A model generated the notes under the pieces. It saw nothing but the letters and a program-made list of their open reading frames with translations, made no database searches and was not told the origin of the DNA. Below, one piece after another: positions 33,109 to 42,042 of a stretch of DNA of 57,262 bases. The position numbers were made by a program, and so were the translations under genes. Source of the DNA: JAOBAU01 sp034667465 (GTDB taxonomy: Bacteria; Acidobacteriota; Thermoanaerobaculia; Gp7-AA8); NCBI GenBank assembly GCA_034667465.1, contig JAXDJV010000018.1:1-57262 (forward strand), in the 5' to 3' direction. How positions within the stretch are numbered: position 1 is the first letter of the stretch; each line of letters begins with the position of its first letter.

Positions 33109-35913
33109 CTAGTTTTTCGCGGCGAGATTTGCGGGGAGATACGTCGCGTCGTTCGTGCTGTTGTCGATCATCGTCGCGAACGTCCCGATGGTGCCGTTGA
33201 TCGGCGTGACGCGCATCAGCACCGGTCCTTCAGTGGCGATGTGACGCGCGGTGAAGAGGTCGTTGAGCTGGACGCCGCTGGCGGAGCCGACGGTCGACTC
33301 GAATGAATCGAGCGTCGTTCCCGAATCGCCGATGACATCGACGCGGAAGCGCGTCGTGCCGCCGGTCGTGAATCCGGTGAGATCGACGATGCCGAGGTTC
33401 GTGCGGAAGCGGTGATCGCCGGCGGCGCCGAGGATTTCGAGCGTGTCACCGAGTCCCGCCGCCTGGAAACTGTTCAGCGGCGGCATCAGGAAGCCGTACG
33501 TGCCGCCGTCTTCCTGCAGCGTGTACGTACGCGACGTCACTTTCACGCCGGGAGTGCCGCTGCTCTGGTAACGGATGCGCGCGATGCCGGTCTTGCCGAA
33601 TGCGGCGAAGAGCACGTCGCGAATCACGCGCGCTTCGTTCGCGAGCAGCGTCAGATTGATCGTCATCGGCGGATCTTTCGGATCCCACGGCGTGCACTGC
33701 AGCGTGACGGTGCGGAGCTGCTTCGACGGGTTGTAGAGATAGAGATCGCTGCGGAAGCGCGAGTTGTTCGCGCCGTCGAGATGGCCGATTGCGGGAATCG
33801 TTCGCACGACCGGGGCAGGAAGATCAGGCGGGAACCAGGTCGGATCGTTGGTCTTGTTGTCGATGGCGAAGACGGCGGCGATCGTTTCGCCGCGCGACGG
33901 CGTGATCAGCAGCGCGCCGCTTTCGGCAGAGCCGAGGCCGAGCCACGCGCCGATGCCGTTGATCTGCTGCTCGCCGTTCGCGACGGCGTTGAACGCGACG
34001 CCGCTGTTGCCGGTGATGCCGGAGGTGCCGGCGGCGCTCAGTCCTGCTTCCGTGCCGCGGCCGGAAACGTCGGCCAGCACGAGATTCGTCCGGAAGTTGT
34101 TGCCGGGGAACGCGCCGGCGAACGACACCGGGAAGCGCGGACTCGCGGCTGCGAAGACATCGATGGCGTTCATGCCGTAGCCGAACGTGCCGGCCGATGA
34201 AGAGCTGTACGTGCGCGCGCTTGCCTCGATCGATGCGCCGACCGGCGGCGTGAGGAAGAGCGCGCCGCCGCCGACTTCGACGTTGAAGAGCGTTTTCAGT
34301 ACGTCGCTGACGAGACGAATCTGCCGCGGCTGCAGCGTGATCGTCGTCTGCTTCACATCAGCCGTCGTCACGTCGCCGTTCGGCGAGTAGCGAAGCGCGA
34401 CGGCGACCGGCGCGTCGGACGGATTGCGGAACGTGACGTCGGTCAGCCAGTAGCTGCCGTATGCGCCGGGCGTCCGCCCGACGCCGGGGATGACGAGACG
34501 CTGCGCGAGCGATGCTTTGACGACGCCCCATTCCTGCACGACGTCGCTGCCGCCGCCGCTCGACGGAGGAGGCGGCGAGATGACGACACCGCCGCCCTGT
34601 TCGACCGGACCGGAATCGAAGACGAACATGTCGCCGCTCTCGATCGCGTCGACGTCGAGATGCACGAAGCCTTTGGTCGTCTGCTCGGCCATGTACAGCT
34701 CGTCGTAAAAGCTCGGCGGGAGCGGATCGCCGGTGTGCCAGACGGCGAGCGCGGGATCTTTGAACAGCCGCTGATCGGCTGCGACTCGCGGGCGATGAAC
34801 CTGAATGAGCACGGTCCTGCCGGAGGCGCCGGCGTGCAGCGCTTCCACTTCAGGCGCGGTGATGTCGCTCCACTGCGTTTTCAGTCCACCGGCCTGCGTG
34901 TGGAGTTGCAGGTTCGTTGGCGAGCCGGCGCCTTTCTGAATCATCCACGCGCCATCGAAGTCGCTCGTCGGGATGGCGAAGAAGCCATAGGAATTTGTTG
35001 TCGACTGATTGGCGGGACTCGTTCCGGCCGGACCGGAGATCCACGACTTCACGCCGCCGCTGAAGAGCCAGAGGGCGCGCGAGCTGTAATCCTGCTCGTC
35101 GACGTAAACGGAACTGTTCGACGTGATCCACGCTTCCATCGTCGCCGACGGATTGACGCTGCCGAGGACCGCGCTGTTGCCGGCGAGGTCGATGATGCGC
35201 AGTGTTTCGGCCGTACTGCGGATCACGAAGCGGGTGCCGTCGTGATTGGCGCCGACCAGCGCGAGGAACGAGAGGCCGGGCGCGGTGTAGATCCGTCGGA
35301 CGGAGCCGTCGCGCGAGACGGTGAAGAGCGAGGTCCCGTTCGAACCGTCGCTCGATGCGACGACGAACGGCGTGTCGATCGTGCCGATGCGGATGTTCGA
35401 TCCGCGCTCGTGCGCGAACGGCCCGCCGACGTCGATGCTGTAGTTCAGCACCTGATTCGAGTAGCTCGCCGGAAGCTCGACTTTCTTCCACGTCGTGCCG
35501 CCGTCGACGGTGAGCAGCCAGATCGGTTGGAACAGTGGATTGGTGCCGTTGTAGTTGAACGCTGTCTGGATGAGGATCGACGGTACGCCGGCGCCGTCTT
35601 CGCGGACCGCCAGGGCGTAGATGCCGGTGAGCGTGTTCGCCGCCGGAAAGACGACACGCGGCTCTTCGAGCCCTTTCGTGTCGTAGATGACGACCTGTCC
35701 GATGGGGCCGCCGTAGCCCGGGAACGGCGGCGAGATCAGGATGCCGCCGCCGAACGCCGGCGAGTCGCCTTCGATGATGACCGCGTGACGATTCATCCGA
35801 TGCTGCAACGCCGGATAAGAGACGCGGTCGCTGTACGGCGCATACGAGATCACACGCGCCTGCGCAGCAAAAGCCGTCAGTAGAAGTACAGCTGTCAGAA
35901 CCACCTTACGCAT
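33109..35913 (-). CDS. Large secreted protein with C-terminal beta-sandwich repeats, 934 aa
   Basis: Signal peptide MRKVVLTAVLLLTAFAAQA; GGAGG lies 7-8 nt before ATG 35913. The N-terminal ~470 residues contain WD/BNR-like strands (DGGTTWKKVELPA is a sialidase-type Asp-box pattern, and DGSNGTSLFTVSRDG). A Pro/Gly/Ser linker (VISPPPPSSGGGSD) follows. The C-terminal ~440 residues hold repeated domains of related pattern: YWLTDVTFRNPSDAPVAVAL, NFRTNLVLADVSG, RFRSDLYLYNPSKQLRTVTL and RFRTNLGIVDLTG. Function unknown; possibly an adhesin or surface enzyme. Confidence 0.75.
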   Translation of the reverse strand: MRKVVLTAVLLLTAFAAQARVISYAPYSDRVSYPALQHRMNRHAVIIEGDSPAFGGGILISPPFPGYGGPIGQVVIYDTKGLEEPRVVFPAANTLTGIYALAVREDGAGVPSILIQTAFNYNGTNPLFQPIWLLTVDGGTTWKKVELPASYSNQVLNYSIDVGGPFAHERGSNIRIGTIDTPFVVASSDGSNGTSLFTVSRDGSVRRIYTAPGLSFLALVGANHDGTRFVIRSTAETLRIIDLAGNSAVLGSVNPSATMEAWITSNSSVYVDEQDYSSRALWLFSGGVKSWISGPAGTSPANQSTTNSYGFFAIPTSDFDGAWMIQKGAGSPTNLQLHTQAGGLKTQWSDITAPEVEALHAGASGRTVLIQVHRPRVAADQRLFKDPALAVWHTGDPLPPSFYDELYMAEQTTKGFVHLDVDAIESGDMFVFDSGPVEQGGGVVISPPPPSSGGGSDVVQEWGVVKASLAQRLVIPGVGRTPGAYGSYWLTDVTFRNPSDAPVAVALRYSPNGDVTTADVKQTTITLQPRQIRLVSDVLKTLFNVEVGGGALFLTPPVGASIEASARTYSSSSAGTFGYGMNAIDVFAAASPRFPVSFAGAFPGNNFRTNLVLADVSGRGTEAGLSAAGTSGITGNSGVAFNAVANGEQQINGIGAWLGLGSAESGALLITPSRGETIAAVFAIDNKTNDPTWFPPDLPAPVVRTIPAIGHLDGANNSRFRSDLYLYNPSKQLRTVTLQCTPWDPKDPPMTINLTLLANEARVIRDVLFAAFGKTGIARIRYQSSGTPGVKVTSRTYTLQEDGGTYGFLMPPLNSFQAAGLGDTLEILGAAGDHRFRTNLGIVDLTGFTTGGTTRFRVDVIGDSGTTLDSFESTVGSASGVQLNDLFTARHIATEGPVLMRVTPINGTIGTFATMIDNSTNDATYLPANLAAKN

Positions 35914-35970
35914 TTCGTCCTCCGGTATGTTGGAAGTACGGCGACGACGACGCCGGCGTCCAGGCGGTGG

Positions 35971-36042
35971 GGCATGAGGCATGAGGTATGAGGTATGAGG
36001 CATGAGCAAGTGCTTCTACTCATGCCTCATGACTCATACCTC
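35971..36042. repeat. Heptamer-repeat stem-loop, locus 2 (GGYATGA units)
   Basis: Five tandem 7-bp units GGYATGA (35971-36005), a 12-14 nt loop, and three units of the reverse-complement type TCATRMC (36020-36040). It lies between two leftward genes, 57 bp upstream of the 934-aa protein start and 9 bp past the stop of the DUF2911-TPR gene. Same architecture as the element at 27769 but a different unit sequence. Confidence 0.85.
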
Positions 36043-36051
36043 GTTACTGCT

Positions 36052-37083
36052 TCACTGCAGCTTCTTCATCTCTTCGCTCAACCGCTTCTTCTGCTCGTCA
36101 TCCGTCGTTGCGGCGATCGCTTTCGAATATGCGGCCATTGCTGACTTTTTGTCACCCTTCGCCGCATACGCTTTGGCGAGGTTTTCCTGCGTGCTCGACG
36201 ATTCCGGATGCGCGGCCGCGTTTTTCGCCAGCACCGTGATCGCTTCATCGAACTTCTTCTGTCCGACCAGCTGCGCGCCGAAGTTGTTGAGGTCGCTCTC
36301 CGTCGCCACGGTCATCGCGCGCGCTCTCAGCGTCTCGGCCTGCGCGGTGTCGCCTTTCTTCTCGACGATCGCCGCTTTCGTCCGCAGGTTGCGGAAGCTC
36401 GGCTGCATCGTCACGGCCTGATTCGCCCACGCCAGCGCTTCGTCGAGATCGCCGTTGTTGCGCAGCGCCCAGCCGGCCGCGGCGTTCCACGAATCCGATC
36501 CGAAACGCGTGCGGCCGGTGAGCTCGTGGCGGATGTTGTCGAGCACCGTCTTCGTGACGTCGACGTCGATCCTGAACGGCACGCGCAGCTTCTCCCAGCG
36601 CAGCGATGCAACGACCGAATTCGGCTGCGGATCGTCGAACGTGAAGGCGAGCCGCTCCTGCATTTCGGCCGGCTGCGGCGTCACGGTGATGCGCAGCGCG
36701 TCCTGCTTCGCGTCGTACGCGTAACTGCCCCACGCGCGCGATTCGTTGTTGAAGATGATCGTCCACGTCGTCGCGGTCGGAAGCATGTGCAGTCCGTACG
36801 TGCCGGCGTCGAGCTTCTGTCCTTCGACGGTCACCGGCGTCGAGAAGCTGATGGTCGTGTTCTCGTTCGCGCCGGCGCGCCACACTTCGCCGAACGGCAC
36901 GAGATCGCCCCACACTTTGCGGCCGTTCACGGCCGGGCGGTGATAGTCGATGGTGATGTTGGTGAGGCCGATGGTCTGGCTGACGGACGCCTGTTGGCTG
37001 ACTTCCGGGAGCGACAGAGGCGGGAGCTGTGCGAACGCGGTTGTGCTGAACGCCAGCATTGCGAGCAGGGCGAATTTGCGCAT
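36052..37083 (-). CDS. DUF2911 domain protein with C-terminal TPR region, 343 aa
   Basis: Signal peptide MRKFALLAMLAFSTTAFA. The DUF2911 core is visible: SVSQTIGLTNITIDYHRPAV, VWGDLVPFGEVWRAGANENT and YGLHMLPTATTWTIIFN. The C-terminal ~140 residues are TPR-like (NNGDLDEALAWANQAVTMQP, GQKKFDEAITVLAKNAAAHP, AYAAKGDKKSAMAAYSKAI). AAGGAG lies 9-10 nt before the ATG. A paralogue lies at 54378. Periplasmic; biochemical role unknown. Confidence 0.85.
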   Translation of the reverse strand: MRKFALLAMLAFSTTAFAQLPPLSLPEVSQQASVSQTIGLTNITIDYHRPAVNGRKVWGDLVPFGEVWRAGANENTTISFSTPVTVEGQKLDAGTYGLHMLPTATTWTIIFNNESRAWGSYAYDAKQDALRITVTPQPAEMQERLAFTFDDPQPNSVVASLRWEKLRVPFRIDVDVTKTVLDNIRHELTGRTRFGSDSWNAAAGWALRNNGDLDEALAWANQAVTMQPSFRNLRTKAAIVEKKGDTAQAETLRARAMTVATESDLNNFGAQLVGQKKFDEAITVLAKNAAAHPESSSTQENLAKAYAAKGDKKSAMAAYSKAIAATTDDEQKKRLSEEMKKLQ

Positions 37084-37157
37084 CGTGAATTTCTCCTTCG
37101 TTATGCGGCGGATTGTACGAAGCGGACACCGTCGCGGTGTCACGCGCCTGTGACGTT

Positions 37158-38438
37158 TCAGCGCAGCAGTTCGCGCGCGGAGCGGCGGCCGCTGGTGATC
37201 GCGCCGGACACGGTGCCGGTCTCATCGCCGCTCGTCGCTTCGCCGGCGAAGAAGAGCGTCGACTGCAGCGGCCGCGCGAGCCGCTGATGTGCGGCGTGTC
37301 CGCCGACGCCGGCGTAGCTGTACGCGCCGCGGCTGAAGGGATCGGCCTGCCAGTCGTGGGTGTAGGCGGTGACGAACTGCGCGTCGAGCTCGCGCCGTTT
37401 CATCCCGAACGCGCCCGCCATCGAATCCATCGCGCGATCGATCATCGCGTCGCTCCCCTCGGCGAGCAGGCGATCGGCCGCGTGTCCGCCGGCCCACGCA
37501 GTGAGCAGCGGCGCGCGCACCGGCGCGGTCGTCCAGTACGTCGGGACGTAGCGATCGTTCGTGTGCAGGAGGTTGAATGGCTCTCCCCAGAATCGTTCAC
37601 GAAATCGGAAGACGATCTTCACGACGTGACCGATCTCGAGTTTTGCGAGTGCATCTTTCTTGTCGCGCAATTCGGGAGTGAAGCGGATCGCGCCGCGTTG
37701 TTCGGCCGGCGCCTTCCAGACGCCGATCGGAATCGTGATGACGGCGGCACGCGCGCGAAGTGTTTCCGTCCGATTGCCGCGCGCGGCGCTGGTGGCGATT
37801 GCGACTTCGCCTTTGCTCCAGTCGATGGCAGTGACGAGTGTGCTGAGCCGGAGCTCGGTGCGATCGGGATCGAGACCGGCGCGGAGCCAGTTCATAATCG
37901 TGTCGTAGCCGGCGCCAATGCGGAACTGTGCGTTCGTATCCGAATCCTCAGCCTCGGAATCTGCGCTTCGCAACGCCAGCGCCGAAATGCGATCGGCGTG
38001 CGCGGCGTGATAGCCCTCGACGAAACTGCAGGCCAGCTCGCGCTGCCGCGTGTCGAGCGAACGTCGCGAGCGGATGAATGCAGCGAAGGAGCGATCGCGT
38101 CCCGCCGGGATTTGCGCGCGCAGGCGATCGATCTGCTTCCAGAGATCGCCGATGCGCGACCACTCGCCGCGCTCCGACCAGTGATGATCGTCGGGGAGTT
38201 GATATGTGAGCAGCGATGCGGCGTCGACGATCGAGAAGGTGCTCGCGGTCGCGCCGTGAATGAACTCCGCTCCGAGCTCGAGAGGAAGAGGAAGGTCGCT
38301 GACGCGTTGCGTGTGGATGCGGCCGCCGATGCGATCGCGCGCTTCGACGATGCAGACGCGGCGGCCGGCGGCGGAGAGATCGCGCGCGGCGGCGAGTCCC
38401 GCGGCGCCGGCGCCGATCACGATTGCGTCGAACTTCAT
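37158..38438 (-). CDS. FAD-dependent amine oxidase (flavin monoamine oxidase family), 426 aa
   Basis: The N-terminal dinucleotide-binding motif is VIGAGAAGLAAARDLSAAGR, then VEARDRIGGRIHT. The amine-oxidase C-terminal FAD motif is FFAGEATSGDETGTVSGAI. Full length for the family. TAAACT lies about 9 nt before the ATG. It follows three small leftward genes (38470-39093) and may share their transcript. Likely oxidises a primary or polyamine; substrate not determined. Confidence 0.9.
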   Translation of the reverse strand: MKFDAIVIGAGAAGLAAARDLSAAGRRVCIVEARDRIGGRIHTQRVSDLPLPLELGAEFIHGATASTFSIVDAASLLTYQLPDDHHWSERGEWSRIGDLWKQIDRLRAQIPAGRDRSFAAFIRSRRSLDTRQRELACSFVEGYHAAHADRISALALRSADSEAEDSDTNAQFRIGAGYDTIMNWLRAGLDPDRTELRLSTLVTAIDWSKGEVAIATSAARGNRTETLRARAAVITIPIGVWKAPAEQRGAIRFTPELRDKKDALAKLEIGHVVKIVFRFRERFWGEPFNLLHTNDRYVPTYWTTAPVRAPLLTAWAGGHAADRLLAEGSDAMIDRAMDSMAGAFGMKRRELDAQFVTAYTHDWQADPFSRGAYSYAGVGGHAAHQRLARPLQSTLFFAGEATSGDETGTVSGAITSGRRSARELLR

Positions 38439-38469
38439 CGCGACGCGAGTTTAACGCGCGGCGGCGAGG

Positions 38470-38625
38470 TCAGAACGGGCAGTCTTCGCAGTCTGAGCCG
38501 CAGCAGGTTGGCTCGAGTGCTTCGCGAATCTCAGGGCGAAACAGGGAAGGAATCTCACACGGCGCCGGAGGTTTCGGCGTCTCGGGAGTGGCGGAGTCGT
38601 TGGCGCGCGTCTCGTCGTCGCTCAC
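38470..38625 (-). CDS. Small Cys-rich protein, 51 aa
   Basis: Starts with GTG (38625) and ends at 38470. The N-terminus is acidic and Pro-rich (PETPKPPAPCEIPSLFRPEI), and the C-terminus is a cysteine cluster, CCGSDCEDCPF. That ending resembles the CCGSGCxxCP motif of small oxidoreductase-like and DUF5522-like proteins, suggesting metal or iron-sulfur binding. It lies 39 nt downstream of the 72-aa gene and in the same frame. No clear Shine-Dalgarno sequence. Confidence 0.55.
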   Translation of the reverse strand: MSDDETRANDSATPETPKPPAPCEIPSLFRPEIREALEPTCCGSDCEDCPF

Positions 38626-38664
38626 GGCGCGCAGAACGCCGCGGGCATCGACCGGATTCCGCGG

Positions 38665-38883
38665 TCAGTCACCGACGATCTTCGACCAGGGAAGCTTTCG
38701 GACGAGCTCGACTTTTTCGTCGATGTCGTTCTGCGTCGCGCGATCGCCGAGGACGCGGCGGAGGTAATCGACCTCCGTCGAGACGAGGCGATTGCTCTTC
38801 GGCAGCAGGCGCACCGCGGCGCTCTGGAGGTTGCGTTCCGAGACGGTGACCAGCTTCGGATGTTTCGAAACCTTCTCGCTCAT
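38665..38883 (-). CDS. Hypothetical protein, 72 aa
   Basis: A basic, soluble, mostly helical protein: KLVTVSERNLQSAAVRLLPK followed by VDYLRRVLGDRATQNDIDEK and LVRKLPWSKIVGD. No known domain is recognised. Start at 38883 is preferred over an ATG four codons earlier. It sits between two small Cys-containing genes on the same strand. Confidence 0.55.
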   Translation of the reverse strand: MSEKVSKHPKLVTVSERNLQSAAVRLLPKSNRLVSTEVDYLRRVLGDRATQNDIDEKVELVRKLPWSKIVGD

Positions 38884-38922
38884 GCATATTCGCAAGGCGA
38901 GCGCGACGTGAAAAAATCCTGG

Positions 38923-39093
38923 TTACCGTTTTCGACTGGCTGGCCGGAGCGTGATGCTGTTCCGGAAGCCGAATTCCGCCTGGACAAATTCGATGCGCTC
39001 TGACGCGCAGCGGCAAAGCGCACAGTGAACGCCGTCGGTATGCGCGGCGCGGGAGTGACCGCAGTAATCGCATCGCCTGGTCGAGCTGTTCAT
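38923..39093 (-). CDS. Small zinc-ribbon-like protein, 56 aa
   Basis: ATG at 39093 is preceded by CCGGAGGATGGT, a strong ribosome-binding site. Cysteine/histidine pairs RCDYCGHSRAAH and HCALCRC form a likely zinc ribbon (CxxC...CxxC). The C-terminus is basic (ITLRPASRKR). First gene of the leftward small-gene group; could be an RNA- or protein-binding regulator (inference). Confidence 0.6.
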   Translation of the reverse strand: MNSSTRRCDYCGHSRAAHTDGVHCALCRCASERIEFVQAEFGFRNSITLRPASRKR

Positions 39094-39170
39094 ACCATCC
39101 TCCGGATCAAGGTTCGTGCCGCATTACTTTGAACGTGGTACGCAGCGAACTTCCCTTTCTCTCGTGCGCG

Positions 39171-39176
39171 TAGAAT
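39171..39176 (+). promoter_or_regulatory. -10-like TAGAAT before the AraC-family gene
   Basis: TAGAAT ends 6 nt before ATG 39183; the intervening TTGGGA offers no good Shine-Dalgarno match. It lies in the roughly 90-bp divergent gap with the zinc-ribbon-like gene. Confidence 0.42.
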
Positions 39177-39182
39177 TTGGGA

Positions 39183-40058
39183 ATGGCGCCGATCAACCCG
39201 CCTGCTGCTGTGCTCGGGACGGTCAACGCCATCGTGGCCGGGCGGGCGCGGCAATACGACGTGCGCGGATTTACCGGTCCGCTCTCGCTGAAAGCGGTCA
39301 TCAGCGGTTTGGCGACGTGGGAAACGGCGGCGGGACGATTCGAAGTCGGACCGTCCGGATGTTTGATCGTGAACGATGGCGAGGCGTATTCACTCACCAT
39401 CGACGCTCCGCAGCCTGTAGAGACGTTCTGCATCTTTTTCGCGCGAGGGTTCGTCGAGGATGCGTTGCGCGCGGCGACGACTTCGTCAGCAACGCTGCTC
39501 GACGCGCCGGCCGCGCCTCGTGTCGGTTTCTTCGAACGGATGCAGTACGAGCCGTCGATGCGTGCGGAGTTGCTGCGCGCGCATGCTCAGCGCGATGACG
39601 ACGTGGCGATCGATGCGTCGATGTTCGCGCTTGCGGGAACGCTCGTTCGTGCGCAGTGCGATGTCGATGCGCGAACGGCGCGGCTGCCGGCGTTGAAGGT
39701 GTCAACGCGCGATGAGTTGCGGCGGCGGTTGTCGGTCGCGGCGACCGTGATTCATGCACGCATTGGCGAACGGCTGTCGGTCGCCGATGTTGCGGCCGAG
39801 GCGTGCTTGTCACCGTTTCATTTCCACCGAGCGTTCACGAGTTACTTCGGCGAAACGCCGCATCGCTATCTGACGCGATTGCGTCTGGAGCGCGCTCGTA
39901 TGTTGTTGCGCGGAACGGAGCGGAGCGTGTCGGACGTCGCGCGCGATTGCGGCTTCGAATCGCCCGGCTCGTTCACGACGCTCTTCACGAAACGCTTCGG
40001 CGTGCCGCCGGCGCGTTTTCGCAGGATCGGAGAAGCGGCGGTGCGCGGCGAGAGCTAA
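39183..40058 (+). CDS. AraC-family transcriptional regulator, 291 aa
   Basis: The N-terminal half is a cupin-like sensing domain (GPLSLKAVISGLATWETA, SGCLIVNDGEAYSLTIDAP). The C-terminal ~100 residues contain two helix-turn-helix motifs: LSVADVAAEACLSPFHFHRA with FTSYFGETPHRYL, and SVSDVARDCGFESPGSFTTL with FTKRFGVPPARFR. Likely controls a neighbouring gene; targets unknown. ATG 39183 is preferred over TTG 39177. The ankyrin gene follows after 9 nt. Confidence 0.88.
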   Translation: MAPINPPAAVLGTVNAIVAGRARQYDVRGFTGPLSLKAVISGLATWETAAGRFEVGPSGCLIVNDGEAYSLTIDAPQPVETFCIFFARGFVEDALRAATTSSATLLDAPAAPRVGFFERMQYEPSMRAELLRAHAQRDDDVAIDASMFALAGTLVRAQCDVDARTARLPALKVSTRDELRRRLSVAATVIHARIGERLSVADVAAEACLSPFHFHRAFTSYFGETPHRYLTRLRLERARMLLRGTERSVSDVARDCGFESPGSFTTLFTKRFGVPPARFRRIGEAAVRGES

Positions 40059-40067
40059 CATCGCCGC

Positions 40068-40721
40068 ATGAACGAAACGCTCATCGATGCGGTGAAACGG
40101 GGCGACGCCGACGCGGTCGCGCGGATCCTTGATGACGATCCTTCGCTGCTCGCCGCGAAAGCGGGAAACCTCCCGCTGACTCTCCTCGCGCTGTATCACG
40201 GACATGCGAACGTCGCGCGGCTCTTCGTCGCGCGTGGCGCGGAGTTGTCGTTCCCCGAAGCGTGTGCGCTTGGCGACGAAGCGCGCGTGCGCGATTTGCT
40301 GGAGCGCGATCCGTCGCTGCTCGATCGAAAGAGCCACGATGGTTTCCCGCCGCTCGGACTGGCGATCTTTTTTCGCCAGCCGGCGATGGCGCGATTGCTG
40401 ATCGAACACGGCGCCGACGTCAACGCGCCCGCGGAGAACGCGCAGCGCGTCGCGCCGCTGCATGCCGCGGCCGCGGTGTCCGATCGCGAGACGGCCGCGC
40501 TGCTGCTCGAGCGTGGCGCCGATCCGAACGCGAAACAGGATCGCGACTTCACGCCGCTGCACGGCGCCGCGGCGCGAGGCGATGTGGAGTTCGGGCGGTT
40601 GCTGATCGCGCATGGCGCCGATGCGAATGCGATCGCGGACGGGAAGACGTCCGCGGATGTGGCGCGCGAGCGGGGGCAGGAGGAGTTCGCGGCGTGGATT
40701 GATTCAGTCGCGCAGCGGTGA
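40068..40721 (+). CDS. Ankyrin-repeat protein, 217 aa
   Basis: About five to six ankyrin repeats (LIDAVKRGDADAVARILDDD, NLPLTLLALYHGHANVARLF, DGFPPLGLAIFFRQPAMARL, RVAPLHAAAAVSDRETAALL, DFTPLHGAAARGDVEFGRLL). No signal peptide, so it acts in the cytoplasm, presumably through protein binding. TAACAT (40056-40061, overlapping the AraC-gene stop) ends 6 nt before the ATG, suggesting a leaderless start. The 3' end overlaps the convergent FAD reductase pseudogene by 18 bp. Confidence 0.88.
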   Translation: MNETLIDAVKRGDADAVARILDDDPSLLAAKAGNLPLTLLALYHGHANVARLFVARGAELSFPEACALGDEARVRDLLERDPSLLDRKSHDGFPPLGLAIFFRQPAMARLLIEHGADVNAPAENAQRVAPLHAAAAVSDRETAALLLERGADPNAKQDRDFTPLHGAAARGDVEFGRLLIAHGADANAIADGKTSADVARERGQEEFAAWIDSVAQR

Positions 40722-41841
40722 CGAAAGCGCCCGCCCGAGCGGAGCGTCGGGAAACGATCCGCGCGAAAAGAACACATGCGCCGCCAGAGCGCGCAGCGGC
40801 GGCGTTCGCAGCATCGCGCACGCAAGCTCCGCCATCGGCACCGATCCGACCGCGCGCAATGCGGCGCGCATCCACCTTCGCGCGATGAAGCGCGGCGCGA
40901 AGTGCGCGCCGCTGTATTCGGCGAGCGCGTCGCGGTCGCCGTCGAGATGACGGACGAGAACATCCGCCGCATACGTCGACAACCGCAGCGCTGGATCGAG
41001 TCCGCCGGCGGTGAGCGGGGAGACGGCACCGGCAGCGTCACCGACGAGCAGCGCATGACGATTGGCGATGTTGCGGAGGATGCCGTTGACCGGAATCAGT
41101 CCGCCGCGACGCTCTTGCGCGACCGCGTGCGGATCGACGAGATCGGCGATCGATTCGCGAAACGCGCGCAACGCTTTGATCGGCTCATAGCGCTCGCGAT
41201 AGCCGGCGACTCCGGCATGCGCTTCGACGCCGTCGTCTGCAACCCACGCGATGTAACCGGGCGCGAGCCGCGGGTCGAGGAAGCAATGCAGCGCGGGCGA
41301 TGACACGCCGCGCGACGGCAGCACATCTTCGACGCCGACGAGGAACTCACGATTGCGATCGAGTCCGCACTGCTTCGTCGACGAGCGAACGCGGACCATC
41401 CGCGCCGACGACGAAGCGCGTCGCGAGCTGCTCGCGGCGCCCGCGTCGTTCCACAGTCACGATCGTCGCGTCGCGCAGCGGCTCGCAGGAGATCACGCGC
41501 GTCGACGGCATCCAGGTCACGCCCGCCCGCGCGCACTGTTCGAGCATCCAGAGCGTCAGCCACGACATCCGCCCGATGCGAAACTCGTCCTGCTTCGCCG
41601 TCAGCCGCAGCGCGCGGCGCCGCGGCGAGTAGAGGACGACGTCGCGAATCCCCGCGCCGAGCTGCTCGTCCGGCAGCGGAAAGTCCTCCCACGTTTTGCG
41701 GACGAAGATGCCGGTGGTCTGCACGCCGTCGGCAACCGAGGCCTTTCGATCGAGGAGCACGACGCGCAGCCCGCGCGCACCGAGCAACCGGGCGATTCGA
41801 AGGCCGGCGAGGCCGGAGCCCACAATCACGACATCGTTCAT
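40704..41841 (-). pseudogene. FAD-dependent oxidoreductase (geranylgeranyl-reductase-like), broken by a +1 frameshift
   Basis: The first part (41841 down to about 41370) starts MNDVVIVGSGLAGLRIARLL (FAD motif) and runs to VVGADGPRSLVDEAV. The family pattern then continues in another frame as GLDRNREFLVGVED, GLIPVNGILRNIANRHALLV and GDAAGAVSPLTAGGLDPAL. Removing one base near 41367 (an extra G on the plus strand) joins the two into one protein of about 378 aa. Either the gene is decayed or there is one sequencing error. TACATT ends 6 nt before the ATG. Substrate unknown. Confidence 0.75.
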
Positions 41842-41877
41842 GATTTTAATGTAAAGCACTTTATGACGTGAAGCAAG

Positions 41878-42042
41878 GTGCTGAGTGCTGAGTGCAGAGT
41901 GCTGAGTCACGTGGGAGAATTCGCGGCGATGGACCTCGTCGCCGCGCTTCTCGTGTTCGCACTCTCCGCTCAGGAGCCGCCGACTGCTTCGACTCAGCAC
42001 TCAGCACTCAGCACTCAGCACTCCGAAAAAAGCACTCAGCAC
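41878..42042. repeat. Heptamer-repeat stem-loop, locus 3 (GTGCTGA units), extending into a coding region
   Basis: The left arm is four tandem units GTGCWGA (41878-41905) in the divergent promoter region. The right arm is four perfect TCAGCAC units (41994-42021) plus another at 42036-42042, inside the TonB-receptor gene. The right arm is the reverse complement of the left. The 88-nt loop holds the ribosome-binding site, start codon and signal-peptide codons of the receptor. Confidence 0.85.
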
